From: Kibdelosporangium philippinense
Lineage (GTDB): Bacteria; Actinomycetota; Actinomycetes; Mycobacteriales; Pseudonocardiaceae
Direction: 5' to 3'
Assembly: GCF_021390435.2 (NCBI RefSeq)
Contig: NZ_JAJVCN010000004.1
Span: forward strand, 1,344,501 to 1,408,500
DNA: 64,000 bases
The position numbers and the translations under genes are program-made. The notes under the pieces are model-generated. The model ran no database searches. It saw only the letters and a program-made list of their open reading frames with translations, and was not told where the DNA came from. Each line of letters starts with the position of its first letter. Within the stretch, counting starts at the first letter, position 1. This document shows, piece by piece, positions 25,213 through 34,623 of the stretch.

Positions 25213-26244
25213 ATGGCGCGGAGCAGGTTGTTGCAGGTTGGTGCGGTAACGGCTGCTGTGGTGGCATTGGCAGGGTGTAACGCGTCGAAGCCGCAGACCG
25301 GTCCGCCGCCGAGCGGCCCGGCGCTGGTGCTGGTAACGCCGAACCCGGTGGGCGTCAACGACTTCCTCAAGCTGTCGGTCCGCGGCGTCGAACAGGCCGC
25401 GGCGAAGCACAACGGCAGCCAGAAGGTCTTCCAGAGCACGGATCCCGCGTCACTCCAGCAGAATCTCGCGGCCGCGGTGCGTGAGAAGCCCGCGGTGATC
25501 GTGGCGGTCGGGTTCAACTTCGCCGACGCCATCGCGGCCGAGGCCGAACGCAACCCTGACCAGAAGTTCCTGTTCGTGGACTCCTGCACGACCAAGCCGT
25601 TCCCGAACGTGACGTGCGCGGTGTTCCGTGAGTACGAGGGCAGTTACCTCGCGGGCGCGGAGGCCGGACTGCTCAGCAAGACCGGAAAGGTCGGTGCGGT
25701 GGTCGCGTTGGACACCCCGCAGTTCCGCCGGTTCTCTGTTCCGTTCGGACAGGGCGCGGAGAAGGTGAAGCCGGGATCAACGCTGACACCGTTGTATATC
25801 GGTGGTTCGAACCCCTTCAACGACCCGGCACGGGCCAAGGCGCTCACGGCCATGCTCGGCGGACAGGGCGTTGACCAGGTGATGGGCGCGGCTTCGGCGG
25901 CCGGGAACCCTGGTGTGTTCGAGGCGGCCAAGGAAGGTGCGTTCTTCGCTTACGGCGTTGACGTCAACCAGTGCCCGCTGAGCCCCGGGCAGGTCGTGGA
26001 CAACGTCATCAAACGCACCGATGTGGTGATCAGTGACGGTGTTGACGCCATCCTCAATGGACAGACCGGCGCCACCAAGTCGTACGGGCTCAAAGAAAAG
26101 GGCATCTCGCTGACCGGGCTTGAGCCCGACGCGGCTTCGTCGCAGTGTGTGGTCGCGCAGCAACCGGATGTGCTGAAGCGGGTTGGGGAGTTGCGCGACC
26201 AGATCGTGTCCGGGGCGATCACCATCAATGACCCCGCCGCCTAG
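25213..26244 (+). CDS. BMP-family lipoprotein, ABC importer binding protein
   Basis: A 343-residue lipoprotein; the lipobox VALAGC ends the signal peptide at residue 24. The body is a type 1 periplasmic binding protein of the BMP/Med family (PF02608), with FNFADAIAAEAERNPDQKFLFVD, REYEGSYLAGAEAG and ASAAGNPGVFEAAKEG. These bind purine nucleosides or related sugars. It is the first gene of a complete importer, and its end overlaps the ATPase start by 17 bases. The ATG at 25213 is preferred over an earlier one because it gives a proper lipoprotein signal. Confidence 0.88.
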   Translation: MARSRLLQVGAVTAAVVALAGCNASKPQTGPPPSGPALVLVTPNPVGVNDFLKLSVRGVEQAAAKHNGSQKVFQSTDPASLQQNLAAAVREKPAVIVAVGFNFADAIAAEAERNPDQKFLFVDSCTTKPFPNVTCAVFREYEGSYLAGAEAGLLSKTGKVGAVVALDTPQFRRFSVPFGQGAEKVKPGSTLTPLYIGGSNPFNDPARAKALTAMLGGQGVDQVMGAASAAGNPGVFEAAKEGAFFAYGVDVNQCPLSPGQVVDNVIKRTDVVISDGVDAILNGQTGATKSYGLKEKGISLTGLEPDAASSQCVVAQQPDVLKRVGELRDQIVSGAITINDPAA

Positions 26245-27607
26245 CGTCTCGCTCCGGGGGATCGTGAAAAGGTTCCCCGGGGTGCTGGCCAACGATCACG
26301 TTGATGTGGACGTGGCGTGCGGCGAGATCCACGCGCTGATGGGCGAGAACGGTGCGGGCAAGTCCACGCTGATGTCCATCCTCTATGGACTGCGGCAGCC
26401 GGACGCCGGGACCATTGTGCTGCATGGGGCTCCCGTGACGTTTGCTTCGCCCGCGCAGGCGATCGATGCCGGTGTTGGGATGGTCCAGCAGGAGTTCGCT
26501 TTGTTTCCGCAGCTCACGGTTGCGGAGAATGTGGTTTTCGGGCGTGAGCCGACTCGGCGGGGGTTGCTTTCCCGGAAGGCTGCTGTGCTGGCGGTCGCCG
26601 AGTTGATCTCCCGGCACGACCTGCGGTTACGTCCTGGCGACCGGGTCGCCGACTTGCCGGTCGGGGCTCGTCAGCAGGTGGAGATCTTGAAGCTGCTGTA
26701 CCGGCAGGCCGATGTGTTGATCCTGGACGAGCCAACGGCTGTGTTGACGCCTGCGGAGACCGAGCGCTTGTTTGGGGTGCTGCGCGGGTTGGCCGCCTCG
26801 GGCCGGACGGTGTTGTTCGTGTCGCACAAGCTGCAGGAAGTGCTTGCGGTCAGCGATCACGTGACGGTCATGCGGGATGGTCGCGTGAGTGCTCATGGGG
26901 CTACCGGTTCGTTCACCCCGGCGTCCTTGGCTTCGGCGATGGTCGGCCGCGAGGTCGATCTTGACCGGGCTTATCCGCGGGGAACTCCCGGTGCTCCCGT
27001 GCTTGAACTGCCGGAGTTGACGGTTCGTTCTGGGGAGATCGTGGGGATCGCGGGTGTGGCCGGGAATGGGCAGAATGCCTTGGTTTCGCGGATCCGGAAG
27101 GTCGCCCACGTGCCGGAGGAACGGGGTGAGGTTGGATCTGCTTCGCAGGCGAGTCTCGCTGACAACCTCGCGGTGGGGTTCCACCGGAGGAAACCGCTGG
27201 TCCGGGGTGGTTTTCTGCGGCCTTCGAAGATCCGGAAGCATGCGCGGTCGATCGTTGCCCGGTTTGATGTCCGTGGGTCGATCGAGCAGCCGATGGGCAC
27301 GTTGTCCGGTGGGAACCAGCAGAAGGCCATCCTCGGCCGGGAGTTGACGCATGGGGCGGCGTTGCTGGTGGTTGAGCAGCCGACTCGGGGCGTGGATGTC
27401 GGTGCGATCGAGAACATCCATGCCCACTTGATCGTCTACCGGGATGCCGGGCATGGGATCTTGCTGGTTTCGGCTGAGTTGAGCGAGATTCTGGCGCTGT
27501 CGGACCGGATTCTGGTGATGTACGAGGGCCGGATCAGTGCCGAGTTCAGCCGGGCAGAGGCCGATCCCGAGCGGATCGGGCTGGCGATGGCGGGCGGGGC
27601 GCCGTGA
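26228..27607 (+). CDS. ABC importer ATPase, two domains, second one shortened
   Basis: A 459-residue double ATPase of the sugar/nucleoside type. Domain 1 has Walker A (GENGAGKST), LPVGARQQVEILKLLYR and Walker B (VLILDEPTAVL). Domain 2 keeps LSGGNQQKAILGREL and LLVVEQPTRGVD, but in the P-loop region GVAGNGQNALVSRIRKVAHVPEE the usual 30-45 residues between GNGQ and AHVPE are missing. This explains its length of 459 against about 500-515 in the family. It energises the importer with the two permeases encoded next, overlapping the first by 4 bases. Confidence 0.85.
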   Translation: MTPPPSVSLRGIVKRFPGVLANDHVDVDVACGEIHALMGENGAGKSTLMSILYGLRQPDAGTIVLHGAPVTFASPAQAIDAGVGMVQQEFALFPQLTVAENVVFGREPTRRGLLSRKAAVLAVAELISRHDLRLRPGDRVADLPVGARQQVEILKLLYRQADVLILDEPTAVLTPAETERLFGVLRGLAASGRTVLFVSHKLQEVLAVSDHVTVMRDGRVSAHGATGSFTPASLASAMVGREVDLDRAYPRGTPGAPVLELPELTVRSGEIVGIAGVAGNGQNALVSRIRKVAHVPEERGEVGSASQASLADNLAVGFHRRKPLVRGGFLRPSKIRKHARSIVARFDVRGSIEQPMGTLSGGNQQKAILGRELTHGAALLVVEQPTRGVDVGAIENIHAHLIVYRDAGHGILLVSAELSEILALSDRILVMYEGRISAEFSRAEADPERIGLAMAGGAP

Positions 27608-28572
27608 AAACCGTTCTGATTTCCATCGGTGCCGCGTTGATTCTTGGCGCCCTCTTGTTGTTGGCTACCGGTGCCGATCCACTCACCGCCTATCAAGCCA
27701 TTGTTTCTGGGGCATTTGGGCCGGACGGGTTCGCGGACACGCTCGCCTATGTGGTTCCCGTCGCCGGAATGGCCACGGCACTCGCGATTCCATTGCGAGC
27801 GGGCATGGTCAACCTCGGCGGCGACGGCCAGCTTGTCCTCGGCGCCATCAGTGCTATCTCGGTCGGCTTGGCCACCGGTAGCGGGATCCTTGCGTTGATC
27901 GCGGGAGTGGCAGCGGGAGGTGCCTACGCGGCCCTGGCCGCGTTGTGCGAGAACAAGTTCGGGGTGCCGCTGCTCATCAGCACGTTGCTGCTGAGCTACC
28001 CGGCGATGTCACTGGCCAGCTATCTCGTACGTTTTCCGTTGAAGGACGAGGGATCCAGCCTGCCGCAGACACCGCAACTGCCCGAAACAGCACGCTTGCC
28101 TGAGCTGATCGGGTTAGGGGTGGTCCTGGCGGTCGGGATCGCGTACACCGTGATCGACGCGCGAACACCCATTGGGTTCGAGACCCGGGTGATCGGGTGG
28201 AACGCGAGGTTCGCCGAATACGCTGGCATCAACAGGCCTCGGCTGACCATGACCCTGCTGGCATTCTCGGGCGGGACAGCTGGTCTGGTCGGGGCGATGG
28301 TCGCGATGGGGTTCCCGTACCGGTTCATCGACGGGGCATTGATCACCCCACAGTACACGTGGATCGGTCTGCTGGCGGCCCTCCTCGCCCGCGCGAATCC
28401 ACTAGGGACACTCGCGGCGGCCGTCTTCTTCGCGGCACTGACAAGTGGTGGATTCGCGATGGAACGCGCGACACAGGTGCCACGGGAGCTGACCGCGATC
28501 TTGCAGGCCGTCCTGATCCTGTTCCTGGCGGCGACATCGGGCTTGCTGCGTAAGCGAGGCGCCCGTGTTTGA
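27604..28572 (+). CDS. ABC importer permease 1 (BMP/branched-chain type)
   Basis: A 322-residue permease with about nine helices and the family pattern YVVPVAGMATALAIPLRAGMVNLGGDGQLVLGA, near the YufP/NupB type. The GTG start overlaps the ATPase stop and its own end overlaps the second permease by 8 bases. It forms half of the membrane channel for a nucleoside or sugar. Confidence 0.86.
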   Translation: MKTVLISIGAALILGALLLLATGADPLTAYQAIVSGAFGPDGFADTLAYVVPVAGMATALAIPLRAGMVNLGGDGQLVLGAISAISVGLATGSGILALIAGVAAGGAYAALAALCENKFGVPLLISTLLLSYPAMSLASYLVRFPLKDEGSSLPQTPQLPETARLPELIGLGVVLAVGIAYTVIDARTPIGFETRVIGWNARFAEYAGINRPRLTMTLLAFSGGTAGLVGAMVAMGFPYRFIDGALITPQYTWIGLLAALLARANPLGTLAAAVFFAALTSGGFAMERATQVPRELTAILQAVLILFLAATSGLLRKRGARV

Positions 28573-29410
28573 CCTGAGCCTGATTTCGTCGACCCTCACC
28601 GCTCTTACGCCCATCTTGTTCGCCGCGTTGGCCGGGGCGTTGTGCCAGCGGGCGGGGGTTTTCAACATTTCGTTGGAAGGCACGCTGCTGGTCGGGTGTT
28701 TCGGCGCGGTCGCGGGCAGTTGGTACACCGGAAGCGCTTGGTTGGGTGTGTTGATCGCGGTGCTTGCCTCGGCGGCGTATTCACTGATCCTGGCCGTCGG
28801 ATCGGTGACGTTCGGCGGGGACGCGATCGTTGTCGGTGTAGCCGCGAACCTGCTTGCCATTGGGTTGACGAGCTTTCTGATCCGGACGGTCTTCGGTACC
28901 GAGGGCGCGTTCAGTGATCCGGCATTGGCTGGGCTCGAACCGGTTTTCGGGCAGTCGTTGCTCGTTTACGTTTCGTGGCTTGCTGTGGCGGCGTTCGCCG
29001 TGCTGCTTTACCGGCATCCCTGGGGGTTGAGGTTGCGCGGCGTGGGGGAGCGGCCGTTGGCTGCGACCAGCCTTGGCGTGAGCGTGACCAAGTACCGGTA
29101 CTGGGCGATCATTGCCGGAGGAGTGCTGTGTGGCCTCGGTGGGGCTCAGCTAGCGCTTGGTTCGGTCACACTTTTCGCCGAGAACATGACCGCGGGACGC
29201 GGCTGGATCGCTGTGGTTGCCGTGATGCTGGGACGTGCGACTCCTGCGGGTGTGCTCCTCGCGGCCTTGTTGTTCGGGCTCGCGGAGGCGTTGGGATTCC
29301 GGTTGCAGGGCCTTGGATTGCCGCAGCAGGCCACGGACGCGGCGCCATACATCGTCACGTTGATCGCGCTGTTCGCCTCCAGCCGCAGGCAACGGGTGTC
29401 CACGGGGTGA
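28565..29410 (+). CDS. ABC importer permease 2 (BMP/branched-chain type)
   Basis: A 281-residue permease with about eight helices; LTPILFAALAGALCQRAGVFNISLEGTLLVG is the conserved N-terminal stretch (NLGxEGxM-type), and GRGWIAVVAVMLGRATPAGV the cytoplasmic coupling region. It pairs with permease 1. The operon of binding protein, ATPase and two permeases is complete and is followed 42 bases later by a ROK regulator. Confidence 0.86.
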   Translation: MFDLSLISSTLTALTPILFAALAGALCQRAGVFNISLEGTLLVGCFGAVAGSWYTGSAWLGVLIAVLASAAYSLILAVGSVTFGGDAIVVGVAANLLAIGLTSFLIRTVFGTEGAFSDPALAGLEPVFGQSLLVYVSWLAVAAFAVLLYRHPWGLRLRGVGERPLAATSLGVSVTKYRYWAIIAGGVLCGLGGAQLALGSVTLFAENMTAGRGWIAVVAVMLGRATPAGVLLAALLFGLAEALGFRLQGLGLPQQATDAAPYIVTLIALFASSRRQRVSTG

Positions 29411-29452
29411 GAACGCGGGTCGCGAGGTCGTGACCGTGTCATCATCGCTGGC

Positions 29453-30631
29453 ATGGTCGCGACCTCGGCCCCCAGCGATGGTCGCCTCGCTTCGAGTGCG
29501 GCCGCGGTGTTGCGGGCGGTACTCAGAAATGGTCCGGTGCCACGCAGGACGCTCTCGCGCCTCACCGGACTCAGCGGGGCAGCTGTGTCACGCCATTGCA
29601 CGCGCCTCGCGGAACTCGGGCTGATCACGGAAACGTCCGCGATCCAACGGGTGGGACGGCCGCATGTCCCGGTTGACATCGATGTGTCGTCCCATCGCGT
29701 GGCCGGAGTCCATGTGGCACACGAGTTCTGCACCATCGTCGTACTCGACTTGCGGTGCCGGGTGTTGGCGCAACGTCGCGTGCCACATGTGTCGGACGAT
29801 CCGGTCAAGGTACTCACGAATGCCGCCGAGAAGCTGACTTCCCTTGTCCTTGAGGTGATTCCGGGCCAGGCGCCGCTGTCGCTCGGCGTGGCAACGGGAG
29901 GATGGGTCGATCAGGACGCGGGCGTGATGGTCGAGCATGCCTCGCTTGGCTGGCGAGACGTGCCACTCAGGGACGTGTTCGCGCGTCGGCTCGGATTGCC
30001 TGTGCACGTGGACAATCACACGCGCGCGCTGATGCATGCCGAGGAACTCTTCGGCGCGGTAGGGGATCGGGACTCGGTGCTGCATCTGTTCGTTGGCAAC
30101 GTCGTGGACGCCGCGGTGCGGATGGGTGGACAGACCTTGCGCGGTAAACGTTCCGCCGCTGGTGATATCGCGCATCTACCGGTCGGAGCACCGGATATTC
30201 GGTGCCGTGAAGGGCATTTCGGGTGTTTCGAGGCGACTGTGGCTGATCAGGCTTGGTCGCAACGGGTTTCTGGCCGGTCGTTCTGGGATTTGCTGGCGGC
30301 GGCCGAATCGGGCGATGCCTTGGCGCGGAAGCACTTGGTGAATCGCAGCCGGATCATTGGCCGCGCCGCCGCGTTGTTGTACGACTTGGTCAACCCGGAC
30401 CTGCTTGTGGTCGCGGAACTTGGGGCGAACTCCTTCCCTGAGTGCCTCGCGGCCATCCGTGCGGAAGTCGGCACACGCTCCCGCGCGCCCGAAGACACCG
30501 TGCAGGCAAGCAGTTTCGGCTCTGCGACGGTGCTCGCGGTGTCGGCCGGTGCGGCTGCTTTGGACGTGCTCTACGGTAATCCGCTCGCGGCCTCGTTCGC
30601 GCCTGTGTCTCACCCAGTGGGCGCGACTTAA
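29453..30631 (+). CDS. ROK-family transcriptional regulator
   Basis: A 392-residue regulator. The N-terminal winged helix (RRTLSRLTGLSGAAVSRHCTRLAELGLITE) is followed by a ROK sugar-kinase-like domain (SLGVATGGWVDQDAGVMVEH). The zinc motif, usually CxCGxxGCxE, is CREGHFGCFE here, so one cysteine is replaced and zinc binding may be weaker. Its place after the importer genes suggests it controls them in response to the imported sugar or nucleoside. There is no full kinase active-site set, so it acts as a sensor rather than an enzyme. Confidence 0.86.
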   Translation: MVATSAPSDGRLASSAAAVLRAVLRNGPVPRRTLSRLTGLSGAAVSRHCTRLAELGLITETSAIQRVGRPHVPVDIDVSSHRVAGVHVAHEFCTIVVLDLRCRVLAQRRVPHVSDDPVKVLTNAAEKLTSLVLEVIPGQAPLSLGVATGGWVDQDAGVMVEHASLGWRDVPLRDVFARRLGLPVHVDNHTRALMHAEELFGAVGDRDSVLHLFVGNVVDAAVRMGGQTLRGKRSAAGDIAHLPVGAPDIRCREGHFGCFEATVADQAWSQRVSGRSFWDLLAAAESGDALARKHLVNRSRIIGRAAALLYDLVNPDLLVVAELGANSFPECLAAIRAEVGTRSRAPEDTVQASSFGSATVLAVSAGAAALDVLYGNPLAASFAPVSHPVGAT

Positions 30632-30648
30632 TTTCATCGGTCGCAAAG

Positions 30649-30679
30649 TTGACCCTTCATCGGCGGCTTTCCCAGGATT
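30649..30679 (+). promoter_or_regulatory. possible promoter of the organosulfur operon
   Basis: TTGACC (30649-30654) and AGGATT (30674-30679), spaced 19 bases, lie 36 bases before the first start codon in the only gap of this operon. CATCGGTCG and CATCGGCGG flank the -35 as imperfect direct repeats and might be an operator. Confidence 0.3.
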
Positions 30680-30714
30680 GAACGCGATCCCACCCGAACA
30701 TTCCTGGAGCAGCC

Positions 30715-32031
30715 ATGCCGGAGCGGCACTTACATCTCAACGCCTTTCTGATGGGCGTCGGCCATCACGAGGCGGCATGGCGGCACCCGGCGACCGATCC
30801 GCATTCCCTGACCGATGTACGGCACTTCCAGAACCTGGCGCGAATCGCCGAGCGTGGCACGTTCGACTCGGTGTTCCTCGCCGACGGCGTCCAGGTCTGG
30901 GGCGACATCGAGCACACCGCGGCGCAGGTCTTCGAACCGATCACGCTGCTGACCGCGATGGCAACGGCCACAACGCGCATCGGCCTGATCGCCACCGTTT
31001 CGACCAGCTACAGCGAGCCCTACAACGTGGCAAGGTGGTTCTCGTCGCTCGATCACATCAGCGGTGGCCGGGCGGGATGGAACATCGTGACGACCGCAGG
31101 CGACCGCTCGGCGCAGAACTTCTCCCGTGACGCGGCCGCTGAGCACGCTGAACGCTACGAGCGCGCGGCCGAGTTCGTCGACATCACCACCCGGTTGTGG
31201 GACAGCTGGGACCCCGACGCGCTGGTCGTTGACAAGGCTTCCGGCGTCTACGCCGACCAGGGCAAAGTCCGCGAACTCGGCCATCAAGGCCGGTTCTACC
31301 AGGTCAGAGGCCCGTTGAACGCGATCCGCAGCCCGCAGGGACGGCCGTTGCTGGTGCAGGCCGGGTCCTCAGAGGACGGAAAGACCTTCGCCGCGCAGCA
31401 CGCCGAGGCCGTGTTCACCGCACACCAGACTCTGGAGTCGGCTCAGGCGTTCTACCGGGATCTGAAGGCGCGAGTGGCCGACGCTGGACGCGACCAGGAC
31501 GGCTTGAAGGTCCTGCCGGGCATCGTGCCGGTACTTGGCTCGACGCAGGCCAAGGCCGAGCGGCTGGCGCGGGAGCTGGACGAGCTGATCGTGCCGGTCA
31601 GGGCGGTCCGGCAACTGTCGGAGATGATCGGCGTTGACCTGACCGGGCATCCGCTGGACCAGCGACTGCCCGACCTGCCGCCGGTGCAGCGGATCAACGG
31701 CGCCAAATCGCGCTTCGAACTGGTCCGTGACCTGGCCGAACGTGAGCAGCTGACGTTGCGGCAGATCCTCTCGCGGCTCGGCGGCGGGCGCGGGCACCAA
31801 GTCGTCGCCGGGACGCCCGACTCGATCGCCGATCACATCCAGCTCTGGTTCGACAACGGTGCCGCGGACGGCTTCAACATCATGCCGCCGCTGTTGCCCT
31901 CCGGACTTGAGGAATTCGTCGAAACGGTCGTACCGCGGCTGCGTGAACGCGGCTTGTTCCGTACGCACTACACCGGGTCGACGCTTCGCGAGCATTACGG
32001 CCTTTCCCAATTCACGCCAGCGGCCGTCTGA
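30715..32031 (+). CDS. FMNH2-dependent monooxygenase of the NtaA/SnaA/DszA family
   Basis: A 438-residue luciferase-like protein. The family signature runs MGVGHHEAAWRHP near the N-terminus, then GTFDSVFLADG, TRIGLIATVSTSYSEPYNVAR and SGGRAGWNIVTT. Members use reduced FMN from a partner reductase to split C-N or C-S bonds (nitrilotriacetate, dibenzothiophene sulfone, dimethyl sulfone derivatives). RBS GGAG precedes the ATG. It is the first gene of an operon with a sulfonate-type importer, so an organosulfur substrate is likely. No flavin reductase of the usual kind is present in the window. Confidence 0.87.
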   Translation: MPERHLHLNAFLMGVGHHEAAWRHPATDPHSLTDVRHFQNLARIAERGTFDSVFLADGVQVWGDIEHTAAQVFEPITLLTAMATATTRIGLIATVSTSYSEPYNVARWFSSLDHISGGRAGWNIVTTAGDRSAQNFSRDAAAEHAERYERAAEFVDITTRLWDSWDPDALVVDKASGVYADQGKVRELGHQGRFYQVRGPLNAIRSPQGRPLLVQAGSSEDGKTFAAQHAEAVFTAHQTLESAQAFYRDLKARVADAGRDQDGLKVLPGIVPVLGSTQAKAERLARELDELIVPVRAVRQLSEMIGVDLTGHPLDQRLPDLPPVQRINGAKSRFELVRDLAEREQLTLRQILSRLGGGRGHQVVAGTPDSIADHIQLWFDNGAADGFNIMPPLLPSGLEEFVETVVPRLRERGLFRTHYTGSTLREHYGLSQFTPAAV

Positions 32032-32042
32032 AGGGAATTGTC

Positions 32043-33035
32043 ATGGACAGGAGGAAATTCTTACTGCTGACCGGTGCCCTCGCGGCGGGGTGCGGTGTCG
32101 GTGAATCGTCCGGTGGCGAAACCAAGAAACTCCGCTACCAGGGCTGGACCGGGCAGGTGAACCCGCCGGAACTGGCACAGGATCTCGGCTACCTCGGTGA
32201 CGTGACACTGGAGTGGGTCGGCAACACGATCAGCGGCCCGCAGGACATCCAGTCGGCCGCGACCGGGCAGGTCGACTTCGGCGGCGCGTTCAACGGCGCG
32301 GTGGTCAAACTGGCCGTCAGCAACGCCCCGATCACCGCCGTGATCAGCTATTACGGCGTGGACGAAGCCCAGTTCAGCGGCTACTACGTGCGGGCGGACT
32401 CGAAGATCCAGTCCGCCCGTGACCTCCCCGGCGCCAAGGTCGGGATGAACACGCTCGGCGCGCACGCCGAAGCCATGCTGGACATCTACTTGCAGCGCAA
32501 CGGTGTCGCCAAGGCAGACGCGGCCAATGTGGAGCGACTGGCACTGCCACCGGTCAACACCGAGCAGGCATTGCGGCAAGGACAGATCGAAGTCGCCGTG
32601 CTCGGCGGAATCCTGCGGGACAAGGCTTTGCAGACCGGCGGGATTCGGCCGTTGTTCAACGACTTCGAGCTGCTCGGCCGGTTCAGCGCGGGCACGTACG
32701 TGCTGACCAAGCAGTTCTTGCGGCAGAACCCGCAGACCGCGAAGACGTTCGTCACCGGTGTGGCCAAGGCGATCGAGTGGTCACGGACCGCGCCGCGCGC
32801 GGAAGTCATCGCGCGGATGAAGGACATCGTCGGCAGGCGCGGGCGATCTGAGGACACAAAACCCTTGGACTACTGGAAATCCTACGGTGTCGCCGAGACA
32901 GGCGGCCGGATCCGGGACAAGGAACTGCAGTTGTGGAGCGATTGGCTGGCTGAGCGCGGCGACATCAAGCCGGGCGCGGTCAAAGTCAGTGACCTGTACA
33001 GCAACGAGTTCAACACGTTCACACAGGCAGGGTGA
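32043..33035 (+). CDS. sulfonate/nitrate-type ABC binding lipoprotein
   Basis: A 330-residue protein with a Tat-like lipoprotein signal (DRRKFLLLTGALAAGC), so it is exported folded and anchored at the cysteine near residue 17. The rest is a type 2 binding protein of the SsuA/TauA/NMT1 kind (LRYQGWTGQVNPPELAQDLG, ATGQVDFGGAFNGAVVKL). It would capture an alkanesulfonate, taurine or similar anion. RBS GAAGGGA lies upstream. Its stop overlaps the ATPase start. Confidence 0.86.
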   Translation: MDRRKFLLLTGALAAGCGVGESSGGETKKLRYQGWTGQVNPPELAQDLGYLGDVTLEWVGNTISGPQDIQSAATGQVDFGGAFNGAVVKLAVSNAPITAVISYYGVDEAQFSGYYVRADSKIQSARDLPGAKVGMNTLGAHAEAMLDIYLQRNGVAKADAANVERLALPPVNTEQALRQGQIEVAVLGGILRDKALQTGGIRPLFNDFELLGRFSAGTYVLTKQFLRQNPQTAKTFVTGVAKAIEWSRTAPRAEVIARMKDIVGRRGRSEDTKPLDYWKSYGVAETGGRIRDKELQLWSDWLAERGDIKPGAVKVSDLYSNEFNTFTQAG

Positions 33036-33817
33036 CGGTCATTACTGCGAAGATCGTGTTCGACCGGGTTGGCAAGGACTTCCCGATCCGTGACTCCGTC
33101 GAGTCGTTCACCGCGATCGAGGAGTTCTCCTTGGCGGTCAAGGCGGGCGAGTTCGTGGTGATCGTCGGCCCGAGCGGGTGCGGGAAGTCCACTTTGCTCG
33201 ATCTGCTCGCCGGGCTGACCACTGCGTCAAGTGGTCGTGTCCTTGTGGCCGGTGAGCCGGTCAGCGGACCCGGGTTGGATCGCGGGATCGTCTTCCAGCA
33301 GTACGCTTTGCTGCCATGGCGAACCGCGCAGTCCAATGTGGAATTCGGCCTTGAGGCGATCGGGGTTGCCCGCCGGGCTCGGGCCAACCGGGCTCGGGAG
33401 TTCCTTGACCTGGTTGGGCTCAGTGGGTTCGAGAAGCGTTATCCGCACGAGCTTTCCGGTGGAATGCGGCAACGCGTGGCGATCGCGCGGAGCCTTGCGT
33501 ACGACCCGGACATCCTGCTGATGGACGAACCGTTCGCCGCGCTCGACGCGCAGACCCGTGAGTCCCTTCAGGACGAGTTGTTGCGGATCTGGCAGCGCAC
33601 TGGGAAAACGATCGTCTTCGTCACGCACGGCATCGAGGAAGCTGTCTATTTGGGAAACCGGGTCGCGGTGATGACATCCCGGCCAGGGCGGCTCAAGGAG
33701 GTGCTGTCGATCGACCTCGGTCCTCGTTCGGTCGACGCGGATCTGCGCTCCAGCCCCATTTTCGGTCGCTACCGGCACGAAGTCTGGTCCCTTTTGCACG
33801 AGAAGGAGACAGTATGA
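33032..33817 (+). CDS. sulfonate-type ABC transporter ATPase
   Basis: A 261-residue ATPase: Walker A GPSGCGKST, Q-loop FQQYALLPW, signature LSGGMRQRVAIARSL, Walker B ILLMDEPFAALD, switch histidine FVTHGIEEAV. It belongs with SsuB/TauB. GTG start overlaps the upstream stop (GTGA) and its stop overlaps the permease start (ATGA), which points to one operon. Confidence 0.9.
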   Translation: MTVITAKIVFDRVGKDFPIRDSVESFTAIEEFSLAVKAGEFVVIVGPSGCGKSTLLDLLAGLTTASSGRVLVAGEPVSGPGLDRGIVFQQYALLPWRTAQSNVEFGLEAIGVARRARANRAREFLDLVGLSGFEKRYPHELSGGMRQRVAIARSLAYDPDILLMDEPFAALDAQTRESLQDELLRIWQRTGKTIVFVTHGIEEAVYLGNRVAVMTSRPGRLKEVLSIDLGPRSVDADLRSSPIFGRYRHEVWSLLHEKETV

Positions 33818-34623
33818 CCGCGACACTGGAGCGGCCAACGGTCGTCGCCGCTTCTCATCAACCTGGTCCACGCCGCCGGATTCTTCGTACTGTGTTCATG
33901 AAGAGCGCGGCAATCGTTGCCCTGCTGATGATCTGGCAACTGGCTCCGCGTCTTGGCTTGACCGACCGGACCTTCTTACCACCGTTCTCCGAGGTGCTGG
34001 TTGCTTGGTGGGAACTGCTCGGTGACGGCCAGTTGCTTACCAACTTCGAAGCCAGCTTGGTCCGTTCGTTGAGTGGCTTTGGTTTGGCAGTCGCGACCGG
34101 TGTGCCTCTCGGGTTGTTGATCGGGTGGTACAAACCGGTCGCTGACTTGCTTGGACCGTTGCTTGAGGTGTTCCGTAACACCGCGGCGCTGGCGTTGTTG
34201 CCGGTTTTCGTTCTGCTGCTGGGAATCGGTGAGACGTCCAAGATCTCGATCGTGTTCTACGCTTGCACATGGCCGATCTTGCTGAACACCATCAGCGCGG
34301 TGCGCAGTGCCGACCCGACGTTGATCAAACTGGCCCGATCGATGAACCTGCCGCCGTTCCGGCTGTTCCAGAAGGTGATCCTGCCAGCGTCGGTGCCGAT
34401 GATCTTCACAGGTGTCCGGCTGGCGGGCGCGGTGTCCATTTTGGTCCTGGTGGCCGCGGAAATGGTCGGCGCGAAGGCTGGATTGGGCTACTTGATCAAC
34501 TCTTCGCAGTACAACTTCGCGGTGCCGGAGATGTATGCGGGCATCGTCACGCTTTCGCTGTACGGCTTGCTGTTCAACCAAATTCTGGTCTACGCCGAGC
34601 GGAGGTTCACCTCATGGAGATGA
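33814..34623 (+). CDS. sulfonate-type ABC transporter permease
   Basis: A 269-residue permease with six helices and the BPD_transp_1 pattern; the coupling loop is ARSMNLPPFRLFQKVILPASVPMIFTGVRLA. It is near SsuC/TauC. It overlaps the flavoprotein gene by 10 bases. With the preceding lipoprotein and ATPase it makes a full importer. Confidence 0.9.
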   Translation: MTATLERPTVVAASHQPGPRRRILRTVFMKSAAIVALLMIWQLAPRLGLTDRTFLPPFSEVLVAWWELLGDGQLLTNFEASLVRSLSGFGLAVATGVPLGLLIGWYKPVADLLGPLLEVFRNTAALALLPVFVLLLGIGETSKISIVFYACTWPILLNTISAVRSADPTLIKLARSMNLPPFRLFQKVILPASVPMIFTGVRLAGAVSILVLVAAEMVGAKAGLGYLINSSQYNFAVPEMYAGIVTLSLYGLLFNQILVYAERRFTSWR

